DNA of 64,000 nucleotides from Candidatus Poribacteria bacterium (GCA_022827185.1 JAJDTM010000003.1:124001-188000); one strand, 5' to 3'; counted from the first letter of the stretch, positions 34,012-43,205 are shown. Program-made: numbers and translations. The notes: generated by a model from the letters alone, not told the origin.

Positions 34012-34793
34012 AAACTACATTGTTTATTTGCATTTTGGCGGTACTTACCCTATCCAGTGCGTTTGCTGCACCTGAATGGAAACCTTATGACGATTTTGAG
34101 GGAGATTTAGACGCAATTGACGAGACACCTGGGCAGATACCCGATCTCGGCACGAAATGGGTTCAATTTGTTCCTGAAAACCGCTTAGAGATGGGTATCA
34201 AAGATGGCGTGCTTCGGATGGAAGTTAAAGCACCGGGAGGTCGTGATCCGGGTTTTAAACTTGTTTTCGGATGGGAGCCGCGCGACATCCTCGGTATCCA
34301 ATTCACGGTGAAGGTCGCTGAACTCTCTGATGCCGGTGGATGGTTCGGGGTGCTGTGTACCAACGAGGAGACGAACTGGAAAAATCCGAACTGGGTTTTC
34401 GGCATGTCGCCGAGCCACCAACATAACTGGGGACCTAAGGGTGTGTTCGGTTCCGGTTCTGTCGGGCAGCTCGGGGGTTGGCAGGCGTTCGCTTATGAAG
34501 ACATCCCTGAAAATACGAATATGCTCCGAACGCTCCGTTTGGAATGGAACGATGCGAAACATGAAATGGCTGTCACCGTTGATCCTGGAGAAAAGACGGA
34601 ATGGAAAAAGGACGATATTCCCTCTAATGCCGACTTAGGCGAATTTCCGTGGTGGAGTATCTACCTCACTGCCGACCAAGAAGTCGAAGTCGCCGTTGAT
34701 GATGTTTTCGTAAAGTCGGAAAGTCTACCCTATCCCGTAGAAGCACGTGGCAAATTGGCTGCACGTTGGGGCGAAATAAAATTAGTGGATTAG
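34008..34793 (+). CDS. Secreted protein with KLxxTWGxIK-type C-terminal tail
   Basis: A 261-residue protein with a clear signal peptide (KTTLFICILAVLTLSSAFA, cleavage after AFA). The ATG at 34008 is chosen because it gives this signal and overlaps the upstream stop; an earlier in-frame ATG at 33945 would hide it. The mature part is beta-rich, opens with PYDDFEGDLDAIDE, and resembles concanavalin-like or 3-keto-disaccharide-hydrolase-like jelly rolls; no catalytic assignment. It ends in GKLAARWGEIKLVD, the tail also seen at the ends of three other secreted proteins in this window (41464, 48496 and 57914). Confidence 0.75.
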   Translation: MKTTLFICILAVLTLSSAFAAPEWKPYDDFEGDLDAIDETPGQIPDLGTKWVQFVPENRLEMGIKDGVLRMEVKAPGGRDPGFKLVFGWEPRDILGIQFTVKVAELSDAGGWFGVLCTNEETNWKNPNWVFGMSPSHQHNWGPKGVFGSGSVGQLGGWQAFAYEDIPENTNMLRTLRLEWNDAKHEMAVTVDPGEKTEWKKDDIPSNADLGEFPWWSIYLTADQEVEVAVDDVFVKSESLPYPVEARGKLAARWGEIKLVD

Positions 34794-34801
34794 TGCAATC
34801 C

Positions 34802-36889
34802 TTATGAGTTCCTCAAATAAGGTTTCAAGTCCCATAACAGAATCGTGTGATCAAAACCCCCACTTGCCAAGATGGTGCTATCTGGTGAAAACGCAAGACA
34901 TTGAATATCTGTCGGGTGTCCGAGAAAAGTGGCTATGTTTTCACCGGTGCGAATATCCCATAACTGAACAGGAACTTTCTCTAATCCCGGTTGCCAAATT
35001 TCGCCGAAAGCCACATACCGACCGCAAGGCGAGATTTCTATCGGATCTATATTAGGATACTCTCCATCTGGCACTGTAAGTGGGAGCAGCATTGTCATAC
35101 GTGTTTTACACTGCTCAATATCCCACACAAGTATACTAGCACCGGAAACTCCCACAATTAGATTTCCACAAAGAGAAAAAACGAGGGGAACAAAATAAGC
35201 TAGTGCTCTTAAGTCCTCTCCAAGTGATTTAATATACGCAGTATCAAAATATTCGGGAGGCATCACAAAAACTTCTGGAAACTCACCGATCTCTTCACCG
35301 GACATCATGTCCCACACCCGATTTATCCAGCTATCACATTTGCTGATAAGGCGTGTGCCGTCCGGACTGAATCTCACGTAATTGATGGAATTCGCATGTT
35401 TACCTCTGAGTATGTGTTTCATCTCTCCGCGTGCGACATCCCATACATACACTGCCCCATTTTGGGGGTCATTTTCATCCCAGCTCTCACTATCCTTTTC
35501 CGTTCCGGTCCCACAGGCCAGTAGTTGCGTGGTGGGCGTGTATGCCATCGCACGCCGATTAGGTAATTCTCCAGGGATCGTTAGTTCAGCGATCCGTTCA
35601 CTTTGTCCAATTTCCCACAGATTCAGGGTGTTGCTCCAATAGTCAGATTCTCCTGGGGGAAACCCGGTTGCATAAAATTTTCCAGTCGCCGGGTCCGAAT
35701 AAACGGCAACGATATGACAACGCGGCTCTGTAACAACATGTTGTGGACGATGGGTTGTTACATCCCATAGCACGACACCGCCAAATTGCCGGTACCCCGC
35801 ACAGAGTGTCTTTCCATCAGGCGAAAATACGAGAGAATGCAGATCGCCCTGTTCCCACGGCAGTATTGCAAGGGGCTCTGTCCCCCCCACTGACTTGACT
35901 TGGACTTCAAAGTCACTTTGGAAGGCAAGATGTGTCCCGTTGGAAAAATGAATAGGATAAATTTCAGCTTCACAATAATTTTTTTCATGAAAAGTATATA
36001 ACGCCTTTTGCTGTGCGACATCCCACACAGTGACTGTGCATTGATCCTGAGAAATACCTGCTGCCCGAAGCGTGCCATCGGGGGTGTAGGAAACATTCAT
36101 AAAGTAGTCTCCAAACGATGGATACGTTTGCTGCAGCTGCCAAGTAGAAGTCTCCCAGACTTGCACAGTCCCCTTTATTCCACCAGTCGCAAGGAACTGA
36201 CCGCAAGGTGAAAAACTGAGCGCGTGCACACCTTCGGAATGTCCGGTGAGGCGGATGATGCGTTCACGGGTCGTTATATCCCAGACGCTGATAAAATCCG
36301 ACCAATGTGACGAGGCAAAGAGCCGATCGCCCGGTGAAAACGCCAAAGCACCGCTAAAATTCCAAAAGAATCCATTGTCAGAGTCATCTATGCTACATAA
36401 CTCGATGTCTTCAGAAGGTAATTCCAGTGATGCATGGACTCTACCGGTTAACGACGCATAGATGTCAACGATAACACTACCATCTCGACTTGCAGCAAGC
36501 CATTGCCCTGAAGGCGAAAAACAGGGACTGCCTAAATAATTTCGAGGTGGATCGTCCCTCCACCTTGCCGGATGGTCCATGACAGCGATACATTTCTGTC
36601 TTTGCGTATCCCATATCTTAATCACCTCATCCCCATTTTTGTCACTATTTTTCACTGCCAACCACGGTTGACTTGAACAGAGGGCGATGTCGTCGACCAT
36701 GCCTCGCCCCGTTTCAAACAACGAAACAGGCTGGCGTGTGGTGAGGTCATACCACCACACGCCCATCCCAGTCCCAGCTGCCAAGGACGTTCCATCTGCA
36801 GAAACTGCTAAATCACATAAGGCACCCGACCCATAACGAGCAATTGCCCCCTGTGGCAGTTCCCAAACAGTGAAATTATTTTTATTCAT
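34802..36889 (-). CDS. WD40 repeat protein
   Basis: A 695-residue protein made almost entirely of WD40 repeats. About twelve W-D (or W-E, Y-D) ends are visible, for example IKIWDTQ, ISVWDITT, VTVWDVAQ, VVLWDVTT, VYVWDVAR, ILVWDIEQ, VQLWDIRT and ILLWDLKP, enough for two beta-propellers. No signal peptide, membrane segment or kinase domain is present, so it is likely a cytoplasmic scaffold. The ATG at 36889 is chosen over 36919 because AAGGG lies just upstream. It converges on the secreted-protein gene with an 8 bp gap. Partner unknown. Confidence 0.88.
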   Translation of the reverse strand: MNKNNFTVWELPQGAIARYGSGALCDLAVSADGTSLAAGTGMGVWWYDLTTRQPVSLFETGRGMVDDIALCSSQPWLAVKNSDKNGDEVIKIWDTQRQKCIAVMDHPARWRDDPPRNYLGSPCFSPSGQWLAASRDGSVIVDIYASLTGRVHASLELPSEDIELCSIDDSDNGFFWNFSGALAFSPGDRLFASSHWSDFISVWDITTRERIIRLTGHSEGVHALSFSPCGQFLATGGIKGTVQVWETSTWQLQQTYPSFGDYFMNVSYTPDGTLRAAGISQDQCTVTVWDVAQQKALYTFHEKNYCEAEIYPIHFSNGTHLAFQSDFEVQVKSVGGTEPLAILPWEQGDLHSLVFSPDGKTLCAGYRQFGGVVLWDVTTHRPQHVVTEPRCHIVAVYSDPATGKFYATGFPPGESDYWSNTLNLWEIGQSERIAELTIPGELPNRRAMAYTPTTQLLACGTGTEKDSESWDENDPQNGAVYVWDVARGEMKHILRGKHANSINYVRFSPDGTRLISKCDSWINRVWDMMSGEEIGEFPEVFVMPPEYFDTAYIKSLGEDLRALAYFVPLVFSLCGNLIVGVSGASILVWDIEQCKTRMTMLLPLTVPDGEYPNIDPIEISPCGRYVAFGEIWQPGLEKVPVQLWDIRTGENIATFLGHPTDIQCLAFSPDSTILASGGFDHTILLWDLKPYLRNS

Positions 36890-37046
36890 AGAAACCCTTA
36901 AGGAACTTGCAAGAAACATAAAAATTTCCTAAATCAATTTTACTGACATTTATCAAAGTTATGGTCAGACTACTACAGGCGTTGCCTAAGAGCGTATCGT
37001 ATTATGAAAATGCGTTTTGCTTTTAAAAAGTTGCTTGATTTTTAGC

Positions 37047-37100
37047 GCATGAGATGACCACCTAAAAGTTAACCAAACTTTTCAGGAGGACATCTCATGC
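37047..37100 (+). repeat. Large inverted repeat hiding an AGGAGG box and ATG
   Basis: Left arm 37047-37070 (GCATGAGATG... CCTAAAAGTT) and right arm 37076-37100 (AACTTTTCAGGAGG... CTCATGC) are complementary at about 22 of 25 positions around a 5-base loop. The right arm contains AGGAGG (37084-37089) and the ATG at 37097, so an RNA hairpin would block translation. A similar sequestered ribosome site is known at the left end of IS200-type elements. Confidence 0.65.
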
Positions 37101-37315
37101 AACAACATATTATCAGATCAGCAGCATTTTTCAATCCGCTTTCTACGCAAAACTATTATACAATGTTTTATACTTCCGTTAAACACCTTTATGGAAAACT
37201 AAACAGCCTTGGGCTGTTTCCAGGGCTATTCAGTTTTCGGTTTTTAGTCCAATTTTGGCCCCCAGACCCGGTAGGTTCGGTTTCCCAACCGAACCGGATC
37301 CTAAAAAAAGGATGA
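37097..37315 (+). CDS. Doubtful small open frame with perfect ribosome site
   Basis: A 72-residue frame starting MQQHIIRSAAFF. Its AGGAGG is exactly seven bases from the ATG, as good as any gene here, but both are inside the inverted repeat above. The second half of the frame runs through hairpins 37201-37219 and 37274-37295 and looks unlike protein (WPPDPVGSVSQPNRILKKG). It may be a leader peptide, the stump of a lost transposase or other gene, or chance. Confidence 0.3.
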   Translation: MQQHIIRSAAFFNPLSTQNYYTMFYTSVKHLYGKLNSLGLFPGLFSFRFLVQFWPPDPVGSVSQPNRILKKG

Positions 37316-37351
37316 GAAACTCTATATTTTCTTAAAACTGAATGACTCTGG
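37201..37351. repeat. Nested hairpins, possible structured RNA
   Basis: AAACAGCC-TTG-GGCTGTTT (37201-37219) is a perfect hairpin. It is followed by an 18-base arm (37220-37237, CCAGGGCTATTCAGTTTT) that pairs with 37334-37351 (AAAACTGAATGACTCTGG) with two G-U pairs and one mismatch. Enclosed is GGTTCGGTT-TCCC-AACCGAACC (37274-37295), a member of the AGGTT palindrome family. Confidence 0.5.
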
Positions 37352-37369
37352 GGCAGTTTCTATAAGGAC

Positions 37370-37398
37370 TTGATTATTTTCAAATTTCTGGGTATAAT
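37370..37398 (+). promoter_or_regulatory. Sigma-70-type promoter of mdh
   Basis: TTGATT (37370-37375), a 17-base spacer and TATAAT (37393-37398), about 50 bases before the GTG start. Confidence 0.65.
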
Positions 37399-37451
37399 TA
37401 ATACTGTCAATCTTAGCATAAAAACGATACATTTTCATAATGGAGGCAGAA

Positions 37452-38378
37452 GTGGCAAGAAAAAAAATCAGTGTTATTGGTGCGGGGAATGTTGGCGCAA
37501 CAGCGGCGTTCCTGATCGCACAGAAACAACTCGGGGATGTCGTCATGATAGACATCGTGGACGGGGTCCCGCAAGGTAAGGCATTGGATATGGCACAAAT
37601 GGGTCCCGTGGAACTCTTTGATGCCGCAATCGACGGAGACCTGGATTACACAGCAACCGCAGGCTCCGACTTGGTAATTATTACATCAGGCTCCCCGCGT
37701 AAACCGGGGATGTCGCGCGAAGATCTGTTGCAAACGAACGCCAATATCGTCGGCAGCGTCACAGAAAACGTGGTGAAGCACTCACCAGATACTATTATTA
37801 TGATGCTCACCAACCCATTGGATATCATGACCTACCATGCGTGGAAGGTTTCAGGATTCCCGTCACATCGCGTCGTCGGTCAAGCAGGTGTGCTGGATTC
37901 GGCACGGTTCCGCCATTTTATCTCGCTTGAACTCGGTGTATCTGTAGAAGACATCCACGCGCTTGTCCTCGGTGGACACGGCGATACAATGGTTCCACTC
38001 CCGCGCTATACCACTGTTAACGGTATCCCGATTCCGCAATTAATTCCAGAAGATCGTATTGAAGCGATGGCACAACGGACGCGTGACGGTGGTGCCGAAA
38101 TCGTCAATCTCCTGAAAACAAGTGGCTATTATGCCGCGGGTGCCTCGTTGGCACAGATGGCGGAAGCCATCATTCTGGATAAGAAACGGTTACTGCCTTG
38201 CTCTGCCCATCTTACCGGTCAATACGGTATTGATGATCTCTATATTGGCGTTCCTATTAAACTTGGTGGAAACGGTGTAGAAGAGATTCTCGAAATCGAA
38301 CTGACTGAAGCCGAGCTCGGTTCTTTACAGCACTCCGCACAAACGTATCGGGAAGGTATTGGGTTATTGGGATATTAA
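37452..38378 (+). CDS. mdh: Malate dehydrogenase
   Basis: An LDH-like malate dehydrogenase of 308 residues, interconverting malate and oxaloacetate with NAD in the citrate cycle. Seen: the NAD motif GAGNVGA at residues 10-16, the substrate loop SPRKPGMSRED with the paired Arg that select malate over lactate, TNPLD near residue 118, and the catalytic His in GGHGDTMVP near residue 174. The GTG at 37452 is chosen because GGAGG (37442-37446) lies 5 bases upstream and it gives the usual ARKKISVIG start; the ATG at 37440 overlaps that box. Confidence 0.95.
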   Translation: MARKKISVIGAGNVGATAAFLIAQKQLGDVVMIDIVDGVPQGKALDMAQMGPVELFDAAIDGDLDYTATAGSDLVIITSGSPRKPGMSREDLLQTNANIVGSVTENVVKHSPDTIIMMLTNPLDIMTYHAWKVSGFPSHRVVGQAGVLDSARFRHFISLELGVSVEDIHALVLGGHGDTMVPLPRYTTVNGIPIPQLIPEDRIEAMAQRTRDGGAEIVNLLKTSGYYAAGASLAQMAEAIILDKKRLLPCSAHLTGQYGIDDLYIGVPIKLGGNGVEEILEIELTEAELGSLQHSAQTYREGIGLLGY

Positions 38379-38443
38379 GCGGTGGGATGTAGTGGAAATG
38401 TGAAGGTATACGGGTGGATGAGAGGCATTTATTAGGGAAGATC

Positions 38444-38464
38444 GGCGAGGTTAGAAACCTCGCC
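38444..38464. repeat. AGGTT palindrome, copy after mdh
   Basis: GGCGAGGTT (38444-38452), loop AGA, AACCTCGCC (38456-38464): a perfect 9-base-pair hairpin between two convergent genes, so it could end both transcripts. No T-run follows. Confidence 0.6.
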
Positions 38465-38495
38465 TACCGTGGATGAGGAGAATAAATGACCTTGC

Positions 38496-39101
38496 TCATG
38501 CCTTTTGTGCGACCATGCTGGCGAGGATGCCGAGGAGTCTGTCACACCGCTCAAGCGTGTAGCTTGTCATATCAATGTGCAGGTGCTTTTCTTCTAACTT
38601 GAGGAACTGCCACTCTATGCCTGTCGTAGAGGCACCGTAAATACAACGGATGTCATTCCCTTTTTCGGCATTAAAGCGTTGTGAGGCAACCATTTCAGCA
38701 ACGCATTGCCCTAATCCAAGTTTCAAGTCAAGATTTTTTGCCTCAACAAGGATAATGACGGGTGCTTCCAAGTAAAATTGTTCTGGCGATAAACTGACCA
38801 AAAAATCACATACGCCCGTCAAACCTTTCTCAGCATCAACGTTGAAGTCAATCCCAGAAAACAGACTAATGCGGCGATCGAAATGCTCGATAAGTTCTAC
38901 GAGTACATCGGCGACAATCATTTCTGATCGTGCTTTCTCAGTGCCGATAGCGGTGGCCAATGATGCCTTTCTTGCTAACCCTGTCGTCAGATATGCGCTT
39001 GGTGCCACTGGCTCCATTTCAGAGAAGATTCCTACAGACCGAACTGTCTCCAGTTGGAATGTTTTCTGCACCGACTCTAAGGTAAATTCGCTATAAGCCA
39101 T
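38496..39101 (-). CDS. PD-(D/E)XK nuclease-superfamily-like protein
   Basis: A 201-residue protein. GVCDFLVSLSPEQF near residue 97 followed by VIILVEAKNLDL near residue 115 gives the D...E-x-K arrangement of PD-(D/E)XK phosphodiesterases, and the conserved Gln-containing helix (GLGQCVAEMVASQRF) follows as in that fold. Similar single-domain proteins of unknown role occur in cyanobacteria. GGGAG lies before the ATG. No methyltransferase or helicase is adjacent, so a restriction role is unsupported. It lies 139 bp downstream of the end of dnaK on the same strand. Confidence 0.6.
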   Translation of the reverse strand: MAYSEFTLESVQKTFQLETVRSVGIFSEMEPVAPSAYLTTGLARKASLATAIGTEKARSEMIVADVLVELIEHFDRRISLFSGIDFNVDAEKGLTGVCDFLVSLSPEQFYLEAPVIILVEAKNLDLKLGLGQCVAEMVASQRFNAEKGNDIRCIYGASTTGIEWQFLKLEEKHLHIDMTSYTLERCDRLLGILASMVAQKA

Positions 39102-39240
39102 TGCTTAAACTCCCTTACGGTCCTAAAGCATCTCTACAACATAACCTCACGGTGAAAGTATGGAAGAAGATTCTCCGAACCTTCCACACTTCCATACTTC
39201 CATTCTGGTCAACAAAGAAAAGGACTTTGCATCCGCCCCA

Positions 39241-41169
39241 TTAATTTTTCTTCTCATCCTCGTCAACGACTTCGTATTCAGCGTCAACGACTTCGCTATC
39301 CTCGGATTCAGCTGTCGGATCAGCAGCGGATGGATCTCCCTGCGCAGCACCCGGATCTGTGCCTGCAGTCTGTTGGTACATCTGTGCGGAGACTTCATGC
39401 CAGACCTGCGTTAACTCGTCCGTTGCGGATTGAATCTCGGCGTGGTTGTCTGCCTCTAACGCTTGTTTGACACGAGCGACAGCAGCGTTGACCTTCTCCT
39501 TAGCAGCAGCATCTACCTTATCGCCAAACTCACTGAGGTTTTTCTCAGTCTCGTAAACCATAGAATCTGCCTGGTTCCGCGCCTCAACTTCCTCGCGTTT
39601 CTGCTTATCCTCTTCCGCGTGTGCTTCGGCATCTTTCACCATCTGATCAATCTCGGCTTCCGAAAGTCCAGAGGACGCGGTAATGGTAATTTTCTGCTCT
39701 TTACCGGTCGCGGTATCTTTCGCGGATACATTAAGGATGCCGTTTGCGTCAATATCAAACGTCACCTCAATCTGCGGTATACCTCTCGGTGCTGGCGGCA
39801 ACTCACTCAAACGGAAACGTCCGATGGTTTTGTTATAAACCGCCTGTTCGCGTTCGCCTTGAAGGACATGCACATCAACCGATGTCTGGTTGTTCTCAGG
39901 TGTCGTGAATATGTTCGATTTCTTTGTAGGAATTGTTGTGTTCCTGTCAATCAGTCGTGTGAACATACCGCCGAGTGTCTCAATTCCAAGCGAAAGGGGT
40001 GTAACATCCAACAAGAGAATGTCTTTGACCTCTTCATCGCCTGCAAGGACACCGCCCTGAATTGCGGCTCCAATTGCGACGACTTCATCTGGATTGACCC
40101 CTTTGTGCGGCTCTTTACCGAAGAGTTGTTCCACGGCTTCTTGCACCTTCGGCATGCGTGTTTGTCCACCAACAAGGATCACTTCGTCGATATCGGAGGG
40201 TTGTATCTCAGCATCCGCGAGTGCTTGTCGGCACGGCTCAAGCGACCGTTGGACGAGATCATCTGTAATCTGCTCCAGTTTTGCGCGGGTAAGTGTCAAG
40301 TTAAGGTGCTTCGGGCCGCTGGCATCAACGGTGACAAACGGTAGGTTTATGTCTGTCTGTAAAGTGCTGGAGAGTTCACATTTTGCGGTTTCTGCTGCCT
40401 CTTTTAAGCGTTGCAATGCCATCTGATCACTGCGGAGATCAATGCCTTGGCTACTGAGAAATTCTTGTGCCATCCAGTCAATAATCACTTGGTCAAAATC
40501 GTCGCCGCCGAGATGCGTATCGCCATTTGTACTCTTGACCTCAAAGACTCCGTCCCCGATTTCAAGAATAGAAATATCAAATGTCCCACCACCGAGATCG
40601 TAAACAGCAATTCTCTTGTCGCCTTCGCTTTGTAACCCATAGGCGAGGGATGCAGCGGTCGGTTCATTGATAATCCGCTCGACTTCTAACCCCGCGATTT
40701 TGCCTGCGTCTGCCGTCGCCTGACGTTGGGAATCGTTAAAGTAGGCGGGAACGGTAATAACTGCCTTTGTAACATCTTCTCCGAGGTACGCCTCGGCAGT
40801 CTCTTTCATTTTCCGTAAAACCATCGCGGAGATTTCGGGCGGTGTGTAATCTTTACCCTCAATATTTACAGCGACATCACCATCTTTATCGGCTTTTAAT
40901 TCATAAGGCACACGAGAAGCATCATCACCGATCTCGCTATGTTTTCGTCCCATGAACCTTTTAATCGAAAAAATTGTATTTTCAGGGTTTGTGGTAGCTT
41001 GTCTTTTGGCAACCAGCCCTACAGGACGTTCCCCTTCTTTGGTAAAAGCGACAACCGAGGGAGTCGTCCGATTCCCCTCTGCGTTTTCGATCACCTTAGC
41101 ATCGCCGCTCTCTAAGACAGCCACGCATGAATTTGTTGTTCCTAAATCAATTCCTATGACCTTGCTCAT
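39241..41169 (-). CDS. dnaK: Molecular chaperone DnaK (Hsp70)
   Basis: A full-length Hsp70 of 642 residues. Seen: [15 protein letters not shown] at the N-terminus (phosphate 1), [15 protein letters not shown] near residue 195, [13 protein letters not shown] near 335, [14 protein letters not shown] near 390 at the linker to the substrate domain, and the acidic C-terminal tail that ends in [12 protein letters not shown]. It binds unfolded proteins in an ATP-driven cycle with DnaJ and GrpE, whose genes are not here. GAGGAG precedes the ATG. The promoter looks vegetative; I saw no CIRCE element. Confidence 0.97.
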   Translation of the reverse strand: MSKVIGIDLGTTNSCVAVLESGDAKVIENAEGNRTTPSVVAFTKEGERPVGLVAKRQATTNPENTIFSIKRFMGRKHSEIGDDASRVPYELKADKDGDVAVNIEGKDYTPPEISAMVLRKMKETAEAYLGEDVTKAVITVPAYFNDSQRQATADAGKIAGLEVERIINEPTAASLAYGLQSEGDKRIAVYDLGGGTFDISILEIGDGVFEVKSTNGDTHLGGDDFDQVIIDWMAQEFLSSQGIDLRSDQMALQRLKEAAETAKCELSSTLQTDINLPFVTVDASGPKHLNLTLTRAKLEQITDDLVQRSLEPCRQALADAEIQPSDIDEVILVGGQTRMPKVQEAVEQLFGKEPHKGVNPDEVVAIGAAIQGGVLAGDEEVKDILLLDVTPLSLGIETLGGMFTRLIDRNTTIPTKKSNIFTTPENNQTSVDVHVLQGEREQAVYNKTIGRFRLSELPPAPRGIPQIEVTFDIDANGILNVSAKDTATGKEQKITITASSGLSEAEIDQMVKDAEAHAEEDKQKREEVEARNQADSMVYETEKNLSEFGDKVDAAAKEKVNAAVARVKQALEADNHAEIQSATDELTQVWHEVSAQMYQQTAGTDPGAAQGDPSAADPTAESEDSEVVDAEYEVVDEDEKKN

Positions 41170-41202
41170 TTCTAATTTCTCCTCTGTATGAATAATTTTG
41201 AA

Positions 41203-41230
41203 ATTATAGTCGTAAAGTTCATAATTACAA
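41203..41230 (-). promoter_or_regulatory. Sigma-70-type promoter of dnaK
   Basis: On the minus strand: TTGTAA (41225-41230), a 16-base spacer and a perfect TATAAT (41203-41208), about 34 bases before the dnaK ATG. No heat-shock-type -35/-10 pair is apparent. Confidence 0.55.
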
Positions 41231-41358
41231 AGACCCTATTGACGGACGCACCTCAGAAGGAAACGACGTACCTACCAGCAAATGGTTAAATAACCGCGAG
41301 CACAGCTTCCCACCAGAAAACAGATCGACAATATACCTTAGCTACGAAATAGTGTGCA

Positions 41359-41431
41359 ATATCCGTGCCAATATTAATTGGTTAAAATAGTCGAAATTCT
41401 TACTGAATGTCTGCCAAATTGGCACGGATAT
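41359..41431. repeat. 14-base perfect inverted repeat upstream of dnaK
   Basis: ATATCCGTGCCAAT (41359-41372) and ATTGGCACGGATAT (41418-41431) are exact complements, separated by 45 bases. They lie between the dnaK promoter and the LamG gene. No frame fits between them. They could be a long-stem terminator for the LamG gene or the ends of a very small element. Confidence 0.6.
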
Positions 41432-41463
41432 AAAAATGAGGTAAGTTCACAAGTCAATTTGAC

Positions 41464-42258
41464 TTACTGCACCCTATATTTTTCCTTGACGGATCCCCAT
41501 GTAATCGGCAATTTTGCTTCCGGATCAACCGCCAAAATCTCTTGGATACCGCCTTGGATCTCTTTAATCTCATCCTGTGATAACCCTCGATCAAAGAGTG
41601 CAAAGTCGTCAATAATACCATTATAGTAACGGTTGAGAGCGGGGGGTTCCTCCATGCCAATCATAAGCGGTGCATCAATCGGCACCAGTTTATCGCCAGT
41701 CTTCGGGTAATCTATCAACACCTCACCATCAAGATAGGTGGTCCACCACTTTCCACTCTGAAACGAAACAGCGACATGCTGCCATTTGTCTTTGACAACA
41801 TCGCGCGGACTCTGTGCGGGGACATTCCGTCCACCTGTCAATTTCCAACCCATCCATATAAAACCGTCCGGATGGAGCAGCACCTCAAAAAATTCCTGTA
41901 CATCCGGTCCCTTCGCCGCGATCAGTTGCCACGTACCGGGACCCACCTTCAGCGTCGGTTTAATCCAAGCGGCAATGGTAATGCCATCGGTAAATTCAAA
42001 CGCATCGGAATGTTCTACCCGAACAATCCCATCTTTCCCACCGAAATTGACCGCCTTCCCGAATTTACCGTCGCTCCACGACGTATCACCCTCTAATTTC
42101 CCATCCTGTTTGTTCCCAGACAGATCCTTGACAGTCTTGCCCGCCCCCTCTTCAAAAGCGAAATAGACGACTAAACCTTCGAGTTCTGCGGCTGTGCTAA
42201 CGCTTTGGAAACTCCCTATCAGATACACAGCACACAAGCAAATTAAAAATGGACGCAT
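41464..42258 (-). CDS. Secreted LamG-domain protein with KLxxTWGxIK-type tail
   Basis: A 264-residue protein with a signal peptide (PFLICLCAVYLIGSFQSVSTA). Residues 25-235 form one LamG/concanavalin-like jelly roll: LVVYFAFEEGAGKTVKDLSG at its start, ITIAAWIKP near residue 93, WQHVAVSFQSGKWWTTYLDG near residue 160 and YYNGIIDDFALFDRGLS near residue 215 are all classic. Such domains bind carbohydrate or mediate adhesion. The protein ends VDPEAKLPITWGSVKEKYRVQ, the tail shared with the secreted proteins at 34008, 48496 and 57914. GGAGG precedes the ATG. Confidence 0.88.
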   Translation of the reverse strand: MRPFLICLCAVYLIGSFQSVSTAAELEGLVVYFAFEEGAGKTVKDLSGNKQDGKLEGDTSWSDGKFGKAVNFGGKDGIVRVEHSDAFEFTDGITIAAWIKPTLKVGPGTWQLIAAKGPDVQEFFEVLLHPDGFIWMGWKLTGGRNVPAQSPRDVVKDKWQHVAVSFQSGKWWTTYLDGEVLIDYPKTGDKLVPIDAPLMIGMEEPPALNRYYNGIIDDFALFDRGLSQDEIKEIQGGIQEILAVDPEAKLPITWGSVKEKYRVQ

Positions 42259-42329
42259 GAGTGGCCTCCAATTCCTATAGGGATCAGTATGTTAACGTGA
42301 ATTCGATAATAAAAATGTGAGTCTGTTAC

Positions 42330-42391
42330 GGCACGCGGCGCGTGCCTACTACTTTTAATGCAATACGGGCGGATGCGAAGCACACCCGCCC
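42330..42391. repeat. Two hairpins between convergent-type ends
   Basis: GGCACGC-GGC-GCGTGCC (42330-42346) and GGGCGG...CCGCCC (42367-42372 with 42386-42391). They fill the gap between the dioxygenase and LamG genes, both leftward, and may end the dioxygenase transcript. Confidence 0.45.
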
Positions 42392-42412
42392 TTTAAACAC
42401 CAGTGTATATCT

Positions 42413-43135
42413 CTAAGCGAACGGGAACGTGCCTTGATACCCACGCGGTCGAGAAACGTGCCAAACGCCTTCATACATCGGGGTTACCTGATAATGGCAC
42501 ACGACATTACTCCGTTCCATATCGTCGCGTTCTTTCGCACCTTGATGCGGGATATGGTTGATGAACACGACACAATCACCTGCTTTCGGACGCAGAATAA
42601 CGTGTTCTTGTGCTTCACACCATTCTTCAAATTTAGGACGATCTAACGGATAGAGATGTGGCGGTTCCGACAGGTGTCCGCCTTTGATAAACTTGAGGTG
42701 CCCCTCACCCGGATTGTTGTCTTGAAAATAGAACGTCGTGTTAATCCCGACGGGTGCCATGGCGAACGGATGTTCTTCAACATACCGTTGTTCTTGCCAG
42801 TAGCCGTAAAAATCCATGTGCCATTCTTGGAGATACGGACCCGGGTTGATGTGTGCGCGTAGACTCCGTAGCTGACACTGTTTCCCCATTAAGCCTTCAA
42901 GGTAAGGACGAACACTCGGATGTCCGACAAGCGACTGGTATGTATCCGGCTCACGGTCGAGTAAGGTATCAAACCACATGTTGCCGACAGCGTTCAAGCC
43001 TTCTTCCCAACCCTGTTCCCGCGCATAGTTAATGCGTTGCCGAACATGTTCCGTCTCGTCTGGTGACAACGCGCCCTCTATTAAAACGAAACCTTGCTGT
43101 TGCAGTTTCGCGAGTTCGTTTTTCATGTCTGACAT
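42413..43135 (-). CDS. Phytanoyl-CoA dioxygenase (PhyH) family protein
   Basis: A 240-residue Fe(II)/2-oxoglutarate oxygenase. Seen: H106-x-D108 (EWHMD) and the distal His in HIPHQGA near residue 197, with an Arg near 209 (MERSNVV) for 2-oxoglutarate; KLQQQGFVLIEGALS is the PhyH entry motif. It is shorter than, and clearly diverged from, the family member at 31407. The substrate is unknown. AAAGGAG lies 9 bases before the ATG. It is followed upstream, on the same strand, by an Nramp-like transporter and a ThuA-like protein. Confidence 0.9.
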   Translation of the reverse strand: MSDMKNELAKLQQQGFVLIEGALSPDETEHVRQRINYAREQGWEEGLNAVGNMWFDTLLDREPDTYQSLVGHPSVRPYLEGLMGKQCQLRSLRAHINPGPYLQEWHMDFYGYWQEQRYVEEHPFAMAPVGINTTFYFQDNNPGEGHLKFIKGGHLSEPPHLYPLDRPKFEEWCEAQEHVILRPKAGDCVVFINHIPHQGAKERDDMERSNVVCHYQVTPMYEGVWHVSRPRGYQGTFPFA

Positions 43136-43205
43136 GATTTTATCTCCTTTTGAAGATTCAGCGTAATTGACGATATTCTATATGCTTATGTGATAGGTTT
43201 CAACT

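Larger units (their letters stand above)
36890..37451. other. Structured, largely non-coding stretch
   Basis: Between the start of the WD40 gene and malate dehydrogenase. It holds a large inverted repeat (37047-37100), one small doubtful frame (37097-37315), a perfect 8-base-pair hairpin (37201-37219), an 18-base imperfect inverted repeat (37220-37351) that encloses an AGGTT-family hairpin (37274-37295), and the mdh promoter. The start of the WD40 gene needs a minus-strand promoter here; I saw none convincing. Confidence 0.6.

Noticed and set aside
37097-37315. Accepting the 72-codon frame as a real protein gene
   Set aside because: Its second half runs through two strong hairpins and is not protein-like, and its ribosome site sits inside an inverted repeat; it is listed only as doubtful.
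39463-40344. A 293-codon open frame on the plus strand inside dnaK
   Set aside because: It lies wholly opposite the strongly conserved dnaK gene; its product is Cys- and Phe-rich without any domain, and it has no ribosome site.
41170-41463. CIRCE or sigma-32 control upstream of dnaK
   Set aside because: I looked for the CIRCE inverted repeat and heat-shock promoter boxes on the minus strand and saw only a vegetative-type promoter and an unrelated 14-base repeat.
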